Positions 1 through 8,871 of a stretch of 64,000 nucleotides of DNA are shown one piece after another. Source of the DNA: Streptomyces sp. SID9727 (GTDB lineage: Bacteria > Actinomycetota > Actinomycetes > Streptomycetales > Streptomycetaceae); contig NZ_JAAGNI010000435.1 of the NCBI RefSeq assembly GCF_010550605.1, forward strand, positions 1-64,000, in the 5' to 3' direction. Numbering within the stretch: the stretch's first letter is position 1; the number at the start of each line of letters is the position of its first letter. The notes beneath the pieces are model-generated. The model was not told where the DNA came from. It ran no database searches and saw only the letters and a program-made list of their open reading frames with translations. A program made the translations under genes and the position numbers.

Positions 1-103
1 CCGGGCCCCGCTCCGTCCCCACCCCGCACGACGACCGCGCCGGCGGACCCGCGGGCCGCCGCCGTCCGCGTACCCTCCCACGCCCGCACCCGCGAAGGAG
101 CTC

Positions 104-1411
104 ATGTTGCGACGCCCCACGGTACGTATCCACACCGCCTTGGCCGCGGCCCTGGCCGCTCTGCTCCTGCCCGCACCGGCCGCGGGGGCCGCCACCGCGC
201 AGACCTCCGTAGCTGCGGCGACGGTGGTCGAAAAAGTCCCCTACGCGATGGACGCGTCGAACCAGGCCGCCTGGTGGACGCCGGTCGCCACGTACAAGGG
301 CCGCGGCCAGTACACGTACTTCGCCTTCAACGAGCCGGGCTCGACGGCCGCGACGCACCGACCCGCCATCGCACGGCGCGACGCGGACGGGGTCTGGAGC
401 CGGCTGCCGCTGCTGAACAGTGACGGGCAGCAGGCCGAGTTTCCCGACGACAACGGCCACAACCAGCCGTCGGTGGCCCGCGACGGCAGCGGCCGTCTGC
501 ACGTCTTCACCTCCATGCATGCCAACCCCTGGCGCTACTTCCGCACCGAGGCCCCCGGCGGGAACGTCACCGACCACGCATCCGAACTGCCCGACCAGGG
601 CGAGGGCATCACCTACCCGGTCGTCACCACCGCCCCCAACGGCGACCTGTATCTGGCCGCCCGGGTCGGTACCGGCTCCGACCGGCGCCCCGGCAAGCTG
701 TACCGCTGGGACAACGCCGACTCCCGCTGGAGCGTCGTGGCGACCTTCGCGAGCGCGCTGTACCGCTCCGTGTACCCCGACGACCTCGCGGTGGACGCGT
801 CAGGCCGCGTGCACCTCCTCTACGAGTGGGCGAAGGCGCCGGCGACCGCGTTCCGCCACCAGCTCTCGTACCTGTCCTACGACCCGTCCACCGGGGCCTT
901 CGCGGACAGCAGGAACATGACCGTCGCCACGCCGGTCACGCCCGCCGCCTCCGACGTCGTCCAGGACCTCACCGCGGGCGAGGAGTGGAGCGCCGACAAC
1001 GCGTACACCGGCCCCGCGGTACAGAGCGCCAAGCTCACCCTCGACGGCTCCACCCCGAAGGTCGCCTACCGCTACCGCCCGGCGGACAGCGGTGGCCGGT
1101 TCCACGTGTACTACGCCTATCCGAGCGGTGGCGGCTGGATCGGCAAGACCGTGTACGCCGGAGGACAGACCGCGGCCGCCCTCGGCATCACCTGGGACGA
1201 GACGGACACCAAGCGGGTCTACTACGTGACCACCTCGGGCACCGACCGGGTCTTCTCGGCGACCCAGTCGGCGGACGGGGCTTGGACCGCGCAGTCGGCC
1301 GCGCCGGGGGTGAACGCCGACCGGCTCGCCGTGCGACGGGATTCGGACGGGCGCGATGTGCTCTACCTGCCGGATACCGCTCACAACGCCTTGTATTACG
1401 CGACGCGCTGA
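104..1411 (+). CDS. Secreted BNR-repeat (BNR_4-like) protein
   Basis: 435 residues. The ATG has a good ribosome site (GAAGGAG) five bases upstream. The N-terminus is a Sec signal peptide: a basic start, an Ala/Leu core at about residues 11-24 and an AxA-type cleavage region near residue 29. The mature part resembles BNR/sialidase-like beta-propellers of the BNR_4 kind, with segments such as HNQPSVARDGSGRLHVF and DDLAVDASGRVHLLYEW where Asp-box-like turns precede hydrophobic strands. BNR_4 proteins are often linked to polysaccharide lyases or glycan binding, so an extracellular role in polysaccharide breakdown or recognition is plausible. No catalytic residues can be assigned from sequence alone. 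It stands alone, transcribed away from the window edge. Confidence 0.8.
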   Translation: MLRRPTVRIHTALAAALAALLLPAPAAGAATAQTSVAAATVVEKVPYAMDASNQAAWWTPVATYKGRGQYTYFAFNEPGSTAATHRPAIARRDADGVWSRLPLLNSDGQQAEFPDDNGHNQPSVARDGSGRLHVFTSMHANPWRYFRTEAPGGNVTDHASELPDQGEGITYPVVTTAPNGDLYLAARVGTGSDRRPGKLYRWDNADSRWSVVATFASALYRSVYPDDLAVDASGRVHLLYEWAKAPATAFRHQLSYLSYDPSTGAFADSRNMTVATPVTPAASDVVQDLTAGEEWSADNAYTGPAVQSAKLTLDGSTPKVAYRYRPADSGGRFHVYYAYPSGGGWIGKTVYAGGQTAAALGITWDETDTKRVYYVTTSGTDRVFSATQSADGAWTAQSAAPGVNADRLAVRRDSDGRDVLYLPDTAHNALYYATR

Positions 1412-1818
1412 CGCGTCCCGCTGTTTGCCACTGTCCGTACGGGGGTGAGGCCGGCAGGCCGGGCAGAGCCGGCCACCCCCGGCCGGCAGCGCGGTGACGT
1501 CGCCGACCGGCTTCGTGCCGGGCACCTCGGTGTTGAAGGCCGACCGCTCCTCGCAGCGACCTGATCGCCGTGGCGCACTTGCCACGAACGCCGTCGGCAG
1601 GCTGTACTGCAAGCTGGCACCACGTTGACCAACCTGGCTGTGGCCAGCACTGACCAGTGCCTCGGGTATGCGGGCAACTCCGGCATGTGAGCCGTTCGAG
1701 CGTCCCTGTCCCAGCCCCACCACGTCCGGTCCTCAGGTCTCCACCGGCTCGATGCTTCCGCGAGAGGCATGTCACGCGCCGGTGGGCCCGTCTCACAGCG
1801 CACGGAAGGCATCTGAAC
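1412..1818. other. Intergenic gap without a convincing gene
   Basis: About 400 bases between the secreted BNR protein and the small ATPase. Open frames here are shadows with no good ribosome site. A short plus-strand frame ending at 1690 (TDQCLGYAGNSGM then stop) looks like the tail of a lost secreted protein, but it is too short to assign. The promoter of the ATPase must lie in the last part. Confidence 0.4.
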
Positions 1819-2364
1819 ATGCGACGGTACGTTCTCACGGGCACGCCAGGCGCGGGCAAGACGTCGATCCTGCGGAGCCTGGCGGAGCAGGGCTACGAGG
1901 TCGTCGAGGAAGCCGCGACCGCAGTCATCGCACGAGCGCAGGCTCAGGGCGAGGGCGAGCCGTGGACACGGGCATCCTTCATCGACGAGATCGTAGAGCT
2001 CCAGAAACAACGGCAGTTGCGAGCCTCCGCCACAGACTCTGTCCAGGTGTTCGACCGGTCGCCGGTCTGCACACACGCGCTCGCGCACTACCTGGGACGG
2101 CCGGTATCGGCCGCGCTGACGGCGGAGATCCAGCGCATCACTGCCGAGGAGATCTACGAGCGCCAGGTGCTCTTCGTCCGCAATCTGGGATTCTGCGAGC
2201 CCACCGGTGCCCGTCGGATCAGCTTCCAGGAGTCGCTGGTATTCGAGAAGATCCACGAACAGAGCTACCGTGCCTACGGCTTCGAGCTCATCGACGTCCC
2301 TGCCGGCGGCCTGGCCGACCGTGTCGCTGCGGTCAGTTCGGTGCTCTCGCGGCCCGACTCATGA
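1819..2364 (+). CDS. Small AAA_28-type P-loop ATPase/kinase
   Basis: 181 residues from the ATG at 1819, chosen because the protein then starts directly with the nucleotide-binding strand, as family members do, and because GGAAGG lies about nine bases upstream. The Walker A motif GTPGAGKTS is at residues 8-16, and an FDRSP motif at 78-82 is typical of deoxynucleoside kinase-like and AAA_28 proteins, where the Asp helps bind Mg2+. An Arg-rich segment (GARRISFQES) near residue 130 may form the lid. The protein probably phosphorylates or senses a small ligand in the cytoplasm, but its substrate is unknown. There is no operon partner: the next gene begins 321 bases downstream. Confidence 0.75.
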   Translation: MRRYVLTGTPGAGKTSILRSLAEQGYEVVEEAATAVIARAQAQGEGEPWTRASFIDEIVELQKQRQLRASATDSVQVFDRSPVCTHALAHYLGRPVSAALTAEIQRITAEEIYERQVLFVRNLGFCEPTGARRISFQESLVFEKIHEQSYRAYGFELIDVPAGGLADRVAAVSSVLSRPDS

Positions 2365-2685
2365 GCGACACCGGTCGGCATCCGTTCACCGGGGGCGTCT
2401 CGGGACCTGGCGCCCCCGGCTGCCCGCCGCGCCCCGCCTCGATCCCGCGCTTGCCTTCGCCGCGCCCGCCGGGGCCCTGCTCGCCCTCCATGTGTCCAGG
2501 GAAGGGCCGCCGCTGGTCTGCCTGCCCAGCGGCGGCTACAACGGCAACGGCCCGCCAGGCGGCCACGCGGCGCCGGCAGCGCAAACCACCTGCCCGGGGC
2601 GCTGCTCCCGGCGTCTGCCCGTTCTGTCGCACTCACGGCTACCTGATCCGTTGGCATGTCGGCCGTGCGTCGTTAGCATCCCGGG
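2365..2685. other. Gap with possible hydrolase remnant
   Basis: No intact gene. At about 2447-2539 the plus strand reads LALHVSREGPPLVCLPSGG, which resembles the first strands and oxyanion region of alpha/beta hydrolases (pattern GPPLVCLPGG). It has no start codon of its own, and the hydrolase fold does not continue. It may be a remnant of a deleted gene; the similarity is short and could be chance. Confidence 0.3.
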
Positions 2686-3789
2686 ATGACGCGAGCCAGG
2701 GATCTTGGGATCGGGGCCCGATGGGGACCCAGCGGGACGTACAACGCGATCACCGACGTGCCTGGAGTACGTGTGGGGCACAAGACTCTGATCCGGGGGG
2801 ACAGCGTGCGCACCGGCGTCACCGTCGTCGTGCCCAGACAGGGGACGGCGATCTGGCAGGATCCGGTGTTCGCCGCGTCGCACACTCTGAACGGAAACGG
2901 CGAGTTCACGGGCTTGGAGTGGATCCGCGAGGGCGGGTTGCTGGAGACGCCGATCGCCCTCACCAACACCCACAGCGTCGGTGTCGTGCGTGACGCCCTG
3001 GTGGCCCATCAGACGGCGCAGCGCGGCCCGGACGAGGAGTACTGGGCGCTCCCCGTGGTCGCGGAGACCTGGGACGGCCGCCTCAACGACGTCAACGGAC
3101 AGCACGTGACAGCGGAGGACCTCCGCGATGCGATCGACGCGGCTGCGGGCGGGCCCGTCGAGGAGGGGAACGTCGGTGGGGGCACCGGCATGATCGCCCA
3201 CGGGTTCAAGGGAGGCATCGGCACCGCCTCACGCGTCGTCGACGACGGCGAAGGCGCCTACACGGTCGGCGTCCTGGTCCAGGCGAATCACGGCACGCGG
3301 GATCGTTTCAGCGTCGACGGAGTTCCGATCGGCCCCGAGACGGCGGACATCCCCCTTCCGGGAGTACCCGGCGTGGCTCCCGGCCCCGGGCGGCTCCCTG
3401 ACGGGTCCGGCAGCATCATCGGCGTGATCGCCACCGACGCACCGCTGCTTCCCGCTCAGTGCCGGCGCCTGGCACAGCGGGCGGGTCTTGGGGTCGGCAG
3501 GCTCGGCGGCGTGGGAGAGCACTGGAGCGGGGACATCTTCCTGGCCTTCGCCACCGGAAACTCCGGCTTGGCCGGCGCCTACGGGGCCTCTGACGTCGCG
3601 GAGATCGCGATCCGGATGTTGCCCAACCGCCGGATCAGCCAGTTGTTCGCCGCAGTCGTGGATGCCACCGAGGAAGCGATACTGAACGCGATCCTGGCCG
3701 CACGCACCATGGTCGGGCGCGACGGATTCGTCGCGCCCGCACTGCCCGCCGACAGGCTCCGCTCCATCCTCGCAGCCGTCGCCCGATGA
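2686..3789 (+). CDS. P1/S58 family peptidase (DmpA-like)
   Basis: 367 residues. Members are N-terminal nucleophile hydrolases that cleave themselves into two chains and then release N-terminal residues or act on beta-peptides. The N-terminus contains NAITDVPGVRVGH, a hallmark of the family. The sequence around residues 240-255 (GSGSIIGVIATDAPLLP) matches the autoproteolysis site of DmpA, so Ser243, right after Gly242, is the likely nucleophile. NVGGGTGM near residues 162-169 and GNSGLAG near 291 fit the conserved core. There is no signal peptide, so it acts in the cytoplasm. The gene is monocistronic. The chain split and nucleophile are inferred from the family. Confidence 0.9.
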   Translation: MTRARDLGIGARWGPSGTYNAITDVPGVRVGHKTLIRGDSVRTGVTVVVPRQGTAIWQDPVFAASHTLNGNGEFTGLEWIREGGLLETPIALTNTHSVGVVRDALVAHQTAQRGPDEEYWALPVVAETWDGRLNDVNGQHVTAEDLRDAIDAAAGGPVEEGNVGGGTGMIAHGFKGGIGTASRVVDDGEGAYTVGVLVQANHGTRDRFSVDGVPIGPETADIPLPGVPGVAPGPGRLPDGSGSIIGVIATDAPLLPAQCRRLAQRAGLGVGRLGGVGEHWSGDIFLAFATGNSGLAGAYGASDVAEIAIRMLPNRRISQLFAAVVDATEEAILNAILAARTMVGRDGFVAPALPADRLRSILAAVAR

Positions 3790-4061
3790 TCCTTGTCCCC
3801 GAGGGCCGACGCAGAAGACGCGAGCCTTCTTGCATGGGCCGAGCTCGCTCTCGGGGACGCAGGACGGATGCGATGAGGTGCATCGGGTGCGCGCACAGGT
3901 GTGCACTGCTGCGGACCTGGGCTGTGGCGGTACGGGGACGGACGGGAGAAGTACGGCCGCTTCTCCCGCCGCGAGGTGAAGGACACCGTCCGCGTACCGG
4001 GTCCGGTTCCCGAGCCCGGGCGACGTGCGAACGCGCCCGCGAGGCGGCCCCACCGGGGGGC

Positions 4062-5639
4062 TCAGGCCGATGACAACTGCTCGGCGATCTCCTTGACCCA
4101 CGCAGCGCTCCTGGCCGGGTCGTTGAGGGACTCCGCCCACTCGTCCGGGGTCAGCTTGTGGTGGCTGGGACCCGCTTTGAGAGCGATGAGGAGGGCGCGG
4201 GCCGAGTCGCGCATCGCGGACGACGTCTGGCCGCTCCCGTCGATTCCCGCGCCCGCCGCGAGCCCGTAGATCCTGCGCGCCATGGCCTGGCGTTCACCGT
4301 TCTCGACCTTCTTCCAGAACTTCAGGGCTTCCTTCAGCGCATCGGGCCGGGAGGCGGGTTCGCCCGAGGCTTCATCCGCCCCCCAGCGTTCCGGGTGGCG
4401 GGCCCCTTCGTAACGCTTCATGCCCGCGCGGCCCGCCTTGTACGCGGTGACGCCGAGGATGAGGCCGGCCGCCCCGGCGGCCAGGCCCCAGCCGACGGGA
4501 TTGCTCGCCAGCCCGGCACCTCCCGCAGTGGCGGCGACCGCCGTCACGATGCCGCCGGCGGCCTTGGCGGTCTCGCCCACCGCGGTGAACGCCTGCTTGC
4601 CCATTTTGTTGCGCTGCTTGCCCAGCGCGTACGTGTGCACGGTGTGCATCGTGTTCGCGTCCTCCGCGCGCCGGATGTCGGCGGCCGCGTCACGGGCGGC
4701 GCCCGTCGCCGCCCAGGCGGCATCGATGGCCTGGGAGACGCGCGCCATCCGGTCCTCGCCCTCGTGGTCCCAGTGGCCGTCCAGCGCGACGTACGCGGCA
4801 TCCGCGGCCTGTTCGGCCTCCTGCCGGGCCCGGGCCAGCCGGGCCAGGGCCTCGTCGTCGGTGCGGTCGTGCCTTTCGAGCCCTTTCAGGGCGTGGTACT
4901 TGCGAGCGGTCAGCCCGACCCGCGCCGCGGCGCGGGCGCCCTTCACCGCTCCGACCACGCTGGAACCGATACCGCTGGCCTCGGATGCCGTCGCGGCGTG
5001 CGCCGCCATCTGCGCCTTGGTCAGTTCCTTGGCGATGCCGAGCGCGTAGTTCCCCGTTCCGGCGGCACCGACGACCGCGTCGGCCTTCTTGGAGTTGGCC
5101 TTCTTGTCCGCCGTGTGGAAGGCGGCCCCGTTGCCGTGCTGTGCGGCGTCCTTCCTGGCTTTGACCGCCTCCATACCGCTGAGCAGGGCGCCCGCGGACT
5201 CCGTGACGAGGTTCTCCGATGCGGCGGCGGTCCCCGATGCGCCGGTGGAGTGCTTGAGACCGTCGCTCGCCGTCGCGGACGCCTGCTGGGCGAAGCCCGC
5301 GTTGGCGGGAACGTGAACGCCCTTGACGAAGGTGTCGATGACTTCGAGGTTCTTCTTGACCTTGTCGAGAACCGCGGCGATCCGGTCGCGGTAACTCTTG
5401 GGAGCGGGGAGTGGGCCGGCGTTCTCCGGTTCTCTGCTCCCGTCCCTGCTCCTGGCGGTTTCGCCGGCGCGCTGCAGGGCGGCGACCGCTGCCCGATTGC
5501 CGAGGCCGGCCTGGATCGCGAGGAGCGGGTGGCCGGGGGAGGTGAGGGACGGGGCTCCGGTCCGGCCCCGCTCCCGGGGCTGCCGGGCCGGGGGCAGGAC
5601 CGACTGCCGAGTCGGGGTGCGGTGGACCGGGGTGCTCAT
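4062..5639 (-). CDS. Ala-rich protein with eCIS-cargo-like N-terminal motif
   Basis: 525 residues from the ATG at 5639; upstream in-frame sequence is Arg/Pro-rich and not conserved-looking. After a disordered basic start, residues about 39-58 read LLAIQAGLGNRAAVAALQRA. This fits the LQ..aGNrAv..LQR signature commonly found ahead of DUF4157 in actinobacterial proteins linked to extracellular contractile injection systems. DUF4157 itself (HExxH) is absent. The middle is an Ala/Lys-rich helical region. A glycine/alanine-rich hydrophobic stretch at about 370-420 (GGIVTAVAATAGGAGLASNP followed by GWGLAAGAAGLILGV) could insert into a membrane. The C-terminus is soluble and helical. Inference: a secreted or injected effector, possibly membrane-active. 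No eCIS structural genes lie in the window. Confidence 0.5.
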   Translation of the reverse strand: MSTPVHRTPTRQSVLPPARQPRERGRTGAPSLTSPGHPLLAIQAGLGNRAAVAALQRAGETARSRDGSREPENAGPLPAPKSYRDRIAAVLDKVKKNLEVIDTFVKGVHVPANAGFAQQASATASDGLKHSTGASGTAAASENLVTESAGALLSGMEAVKARKDAAQHGNGAAFHTADKKANSKKADAVVGAAGTGNYALGIAKELTKAQMAAHAATASEASGIGSSVVGAVKGARAAARVGLTARKYHALKGLERHDRTDDEALARLARARQEAEQAADAAYVALDGHWDHEGEDRMARVSQAIDAAWAATGAARDAAADIRRAEDANTMHTVHTYALGKQRNKMGKQAFTAVGETAKAAGGIVTAVAATAGGAGLASNPVGWGLAAGAAGLILGVTAYKAGRAGMKRYEGARHPERWGADEASGEPASRPDALKEALKFWKKVENGERQAMARRIYGLAAGAGIDGSGQTSSAMRDSARALLIALKAGPSHHKLTPDEWAESLNDPARSAAWVKEIAEQLSSA

Positions 5640-5766
5640 GACGTACCTCTCCTGTGCCGGACCGGGCGACTGGAGAGTAGTCAGCCCCGGCCAACGGAAG
5701 GAGTACGGCGGGAAGATCTTTCGGTGCGATCCGCGTGACGCGTCCGGGCCACGGACGCGTCCCGTG

Positions 5767-6516
5767 TCACGGTGTCGGCGAGGCGTCGGTGAGTGCCATC
5801 CAGCGCCGGACCGTCTCCTGGTGGGACCCCTTCGCCGTACTCGCCGCCACCGCCTCGGCGTCCTCGGCGGAGCGTGGCGCTCCCGCCCGGGCGAGCAGGC
5901 CGAGCGGCCACGCGGGGCCCGTACCGGCCGGCTCCCCGTCGAAGGCCGTCCAGTCCCATGGGCCGTTGAACCGCCAGGCCCGGCCGACGGCATCGGCGAC
6001 CTCGTCACCCATGTGGAGAGACGTGTAGGGGCGCATCAGGAGTTCGTAGGTGAAGGGGATCCCGTCGCCGGGGTGGATGGTGTACCCCGAGCCGTCGAGA
6101 TGGCTCGCGTCCGGGAACTCGCGGTAGGACAGACCTCCGGGCAGCACGGTCACGGTCCGGCTGGGGTGGGGCAGCCAGGCCGTCTCCAGCGGGGGATCGT
6201 GGTGGTCGACGGTCGTCACGTGCACGACGGTCGGCGGAACGCCGACACGGCAGACGTCCCCCGCCTTCAGCTGGTCGGGCGGGGGGTCCGTCCGGAAGAG
6301 CTCGGCCTCGACATGGGGTGAGACGCTACCGCCGCTGTTCACGCCGAGGGCGACGACCCCGTTCCAGCGTGCGAACTCGTTGTCCGTGTCGATTTCCCAC
6401 CACGGCCACCGCACCGACACCTCATCCCACCGGAGACCCCGCTCCACCCTGGTGACCGTGAAGGGGCAAGCGACCGACAGCACGTCCCCGGCTCGGAAGT
6501 CGCCTTCATCGATCAT
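5767..6516 (-). CDS. Hypothetical protein
   Basis: 249 residues; I do not recognise the family. The N-terminal two thirds are rich in beta-type segments with Trp and aromatic residues (VSVRWPWWEIDTDNEFARWNG). There is no signal peptide or membrane segment. The C-terminal 70 residues include MGDEVADAVGRAWRFNGPWDW and an acidic helix. Coding use is strongly GC-biased at third positions, which supports a real gene. It is on the same strand as the eCIS-motif gene, 127 bases upstream of it, so co-transcription is possible but not shown. Confidence 0.6.
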   Translation of the reverse strand: MIDEGDFRAGDVLSVACPFTVTRVERGLRWDEVSVRWPWWEIDTDNEFARWNGVVALGVNSGGSVSPHVEAELFRTDPPPDQLKAGDVCRVGVPPTVVHVTTVDHHDPPLETAWLPHPSRTVTVLPGGLSYREFPDASHLDGSGYTIHPGDGIPFTYELLMRPYTSLHMGDEVADAVGRAWRFNGPWDWTAFDGEPAGTGPAWPLGLLARAGAPRSAEDAEAVAASTAKGSHQETVRRWMALTDASPTP

Positions 6517-6555
6517 GCGGTCAGATTAGTCGGCCGAGCAGCCGGTGCGTGCCTG

Positions 6556-7545
6556 TCAGGTTTGACGGGCGTAGGACGCGAGGCGCTGGGAGAGCGCGCC
6601 GACGAGGGTGCGCAGTTCGTCGGGACGCTCGATGACGAACGGCCGGTCGAGTGCGGCGAGTACCCGAGGCAGCCAGTCGAGCCGCTGCACCCGCAGTTCG
6701 GCGCGCAGCCAGCGCTCGGCCGCCGGGTCCTCGCCCGCGGCCGGCTCGTGCTCCTCCAGGCGCGCGACACTGGCGGGAAGGTGCGCGCTGATCTGCTCCG
6801 GCGTCCCGTGGATCCGCAGGGTCACCTCGTGCCGGTACCCGGCCGTGGCGAACCCGGACAGCAGGCGCTGCGCCGGATCGGTGTCCACGGGCGCTTCGAA
6901 CGAGCCGGGCAGGGCCCTCGCGGTATCGATGCGATCGAGCCGGAAGGTCCGGTCCTCGCCGGCCCGGGCGTCCCTTCCGGTCAGGTACCAGCGGCCCGCA
7001 TGGGCGACGATCCCGTACGCGTGCAGTGTGCGTTCGCTGTGCCGTCCCTCGCGGTCGGTGTAGCGGACCGAGACCGGCCGGCTGTGGCGGACCGCATCGG
7101 CGAGGGTGAGGAGGACCTCGGCATCCGGGGGGTTCGGCTCGCGGGGCTCGTCGGTGTGGGCGAGAGCTGCCTGGAGCGCGTCGAGCCGGTGGGCGATGTG
7201 CTGGGGCAGTACCCTCCGGATCTTCGCCGACGCGGTCTCGCTCGCCGCGCGCTCCGTCGTCGTCAGCCCCGCTCGGCGGCCGGCGGCCAGACCGAGCAGT
7301 ACGGCCAGCGCCTCGTCGTCGCTGAGCATGAGCGGAGGCAAGCGGTACCCGGGGGCCAGCCGGTAGCCGCCGTAGCGGCCACGTACCGACTCCACGGGCA
7401 CGTCCAGATCGATCAGCCGGCTCACGTACCGCCGCACGGTGCGGCCCTCGACACCGAGACGGTCGGCGAGCTCGGCCACCGTCCGGGTGCCGCCCGACTG
7501 CAGCAGTTCCAGGAGCGTCAGCACACGGCCGGTGGGTCCAGGCAT
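6556..7545 (-). CDS. WYL-domain transcriptional regulator (YafY-like)
   Basis: 329 residues. An N-terminal winged HTH (HTH_11 type, about residues 5-60; TVAELADRLGVEGRTVRRYVSRL) is followed by GGYRLAPGYRLPPLMLSDDEA, the usual linker of this family. The WYL domain is at about residues 145-215 and contains the RWYLTGRD motif, followed by a WCX-type C-terminal domain. WYL regulators sense small ligands or nucleic acids and usually control neighbours. It is divergent from the VOC-family gene at 7647, with about 100 bases between starts, which suggests that gene is its target. Confidence 0.9.
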   Translation of the reverse strand: MPGPTGRVLTLLELLQSGGTRTVAELADRLGVEGRTVRRYVSRLIDLDVPVESVRGRYGGYRLAPGYRLPPLMLSDDEALAVLLGLAAGRRAGLTTTERAASETASAKIRRVLPQHIAHRLDALQAALAHTDEPREPNPPDAEVLLTLADAVRHSRPVSVRYTDREGRHSERTLHAYGIVAHAGRWYLTGRDARAGEDRTFRLDRIDTARALPGSFEAPVDTDPAQRLLSGFATAGYRHEVTLRIHGTPEQISAHLPASVARLEEHEPAAGEDPAAERWLRAELRVQRLDWLPRVLAALDRPFVIERPDELRTLVGALSQRLASYARQT

Positions 7546-7646
7546 CTGCGCAGCCTAACGCGAGCACGCGGATAGAGGACCGATTCCGTCCACTATTTTT
7601 CCTAGCCTGTGGCGTACCCGTTTGTGGCACAGCCAAGGAGATCTCC

Positions 7647-8075
7647 ATGCATTTCGTCTCGATCCGTATCATCACCGGCGACGTCGCACGCCTCGTCGAG
7701 TTCTACGAGCGGGCCACAGGAGTGCGGGCGACGTGGGCCACCGAGGACTTCGCCGAGCTCAGGACCGCGGGTGCGACCCTCGCGATCGCCGGCACCCGCA
7801 CGGTCCCGCTGTTCGCCCCGGGCTCTGCCCGGCCGGCGGACAACCACAGCGTGATCACCGAGTTCCTCGTCGACGACGTGGACCAGGTGCGCCAGAACCT
7901 GGCCGGCTTCGTCACGGACTTCGTCAACGAGCCCACCACGATGCCGTGGGGCAACCGGTCGCTGCTGTTCCGCGATCCCGACGGCAACCTCGTCAACTTC
8001 TTCACCCCCGTCACCGCGGAGGCCGTCGAGAAGTTCGCCGGCCCTGCTTCTTCAGGTATCAGGACTGTGCGTTGA
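7647..8075 (+). CDS. VOC (glyoxalase/bleomycin-resistance fold) protein
   Basis: 142 residues. It starts MHFVSIRIITGDVARLVEFYERATG, the first beta-alpha unit of the vicinal oxygen chelate fold, and ends with FRDPDGNLVNFFTP, the metal-binding C-terminal strand motif (DPDGN). The second half carries the typical PTTMPWGNRSLLF turn. Members bind metals or sequester or isomerise small molecules; the substrate is unknown. It lies divergent to the WYL regulator. Its last 17 bases overlap the 3' end of the convergent TetR gene. Confidence 0.88.
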   Translation: MHFVSIRIITGDVARLVEFYERATGVRATWATEDFAELRTAGATLAIAGTRTVPLFAPGSARPADNHSVITEFLVDDVDQVRQNLAGFVTDFVNEPTTMPWGNRSLLFRDPDGNLVNFFTPVTAEAVEKFAGPASSGIRTVR

Positions 8076-8706
8076 CGCGCTCGCCCCGCGGCGGAGTTCC
8101 GGCGCCCGGGGCGATGCTCTGCCAGCCGTGTTCGAGAAGGTCGAAGGCGGCGTTGAGTGCTGCGGCGCTGTCGGGCCGGTCGCGGGCGATGCGAGGTGCT
8201 TCGAGGGCGAAGCGGGCGAGGGCCGTGCCGGCCGGGTCGTCGGGGGGGAGGCCGCTTTCCTCGGAGATGACCCGGGCCAGGGGAGCGGTGTTCTCCAGCC
8301 AGGTGTTGTGCTGGTAATCGAGCAGCGCCGGGGTGCTCGTGACCAGGCGGAGGAAGGCGTTGACGTCCGGGTTCTCGCCGGGGAGGAGCAGCCGGTAGCG
8401 CAGGGCGTGTTCGCGCAGAGCGGCCGGGAGGGACTGCCCGTCCGGCCGGTTGCGTACGGCGTGGAGCTGCTGGGCCTTCATCTCGTCCTGCTGGTCGAAG
8501 ACGAGGGCTTCCTTGCCCGGGAAGTGCTTGAACAGCGTGGTGGTGGACACGTCGGCGGCGTCGGCGATCTCGCGGATGCCGACGTCGTCGTAGCCGCGCT
8601 CCAGGAAAAGGCGCAGGGCCGCGTCGGCGATGGCCTGGCGGGTGGCGGCCTTCTTGCGTTCACGACGGCCCAGCGGTGTGGGCGCCGTACTGCTGGCATC
8701 GGGCAT
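8059..8706 (-). CDS. TetR family repressor
   Basis: 215 residues. The HTH is at about residues 14-62 (RKKAATRQAIADAALRLFLE, then IREIADAADVSTTTLFKHFPGKEAL). The C-terminal ligand domain is helical, with no identifiable ligand. It is divergent from the FAD monooxygenase gene at 8872. A perfect 19-base palindrome (8741-8759) lies between them, so autoregulation and repression of the monooxygenase are likely. Confidence 0.92.
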   Translation of the reverse strand: MPDASSTAPTPLGRRERKKAATRQAIADAALRLFLERGYDDVGIREIADAADVSTTTLFKHFPGKEALVFDQQDEMKAQQLHAVRNRPDGQSLPAALREHALRYRLLLPGENPDVNAFLRLVTSTPALLDYQHNTWLENTAPLARVISEESGLPPDDPAGTALARFALEAPRIARDRPDSAAALNAAFDLLEHGWQSIAPGAGTPPRGERVNAQS

Positions 8707-8740
8707 GCCGCCAATCTACCTCACGGTGATACCGCTGAGA

Positions 8741-8759
8741 AAGTGCAACCGTTGCACTT
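8741..8759. promoter_or_regulatory. TetR operator palindrome
   Basis: AAGTGCAA-CCG-TTGCACTT: two perfect 8-base half sites separated by three bases. It sits between the divergent TetR (start 8706) and FAD monooxygenase (start 8872) genes. The size and symmetry are typical of TetR operators. That this TetR binds it is inferred from position. Confidence 0.75.
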
Positions 8760-8871
8760 GTTTATCCGGTGTGCTTTCCTGATGCGGCGGGTTGGTGGAC
8801 CGGCCCGCCCCGGCCTCGATCACGCCCTGCCGCCGGCCCACTCGTGCGGTCCACGGAAACGGAGCATCACC

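Noticed and set aside
4158-5738. A 526-residue plus-strand open frame opposite the eCIS-motif gene
   Set aside because: Gly/Arg/Pro-rich composition and no family features; it is the antisense shadow of the Ala-rich gene.
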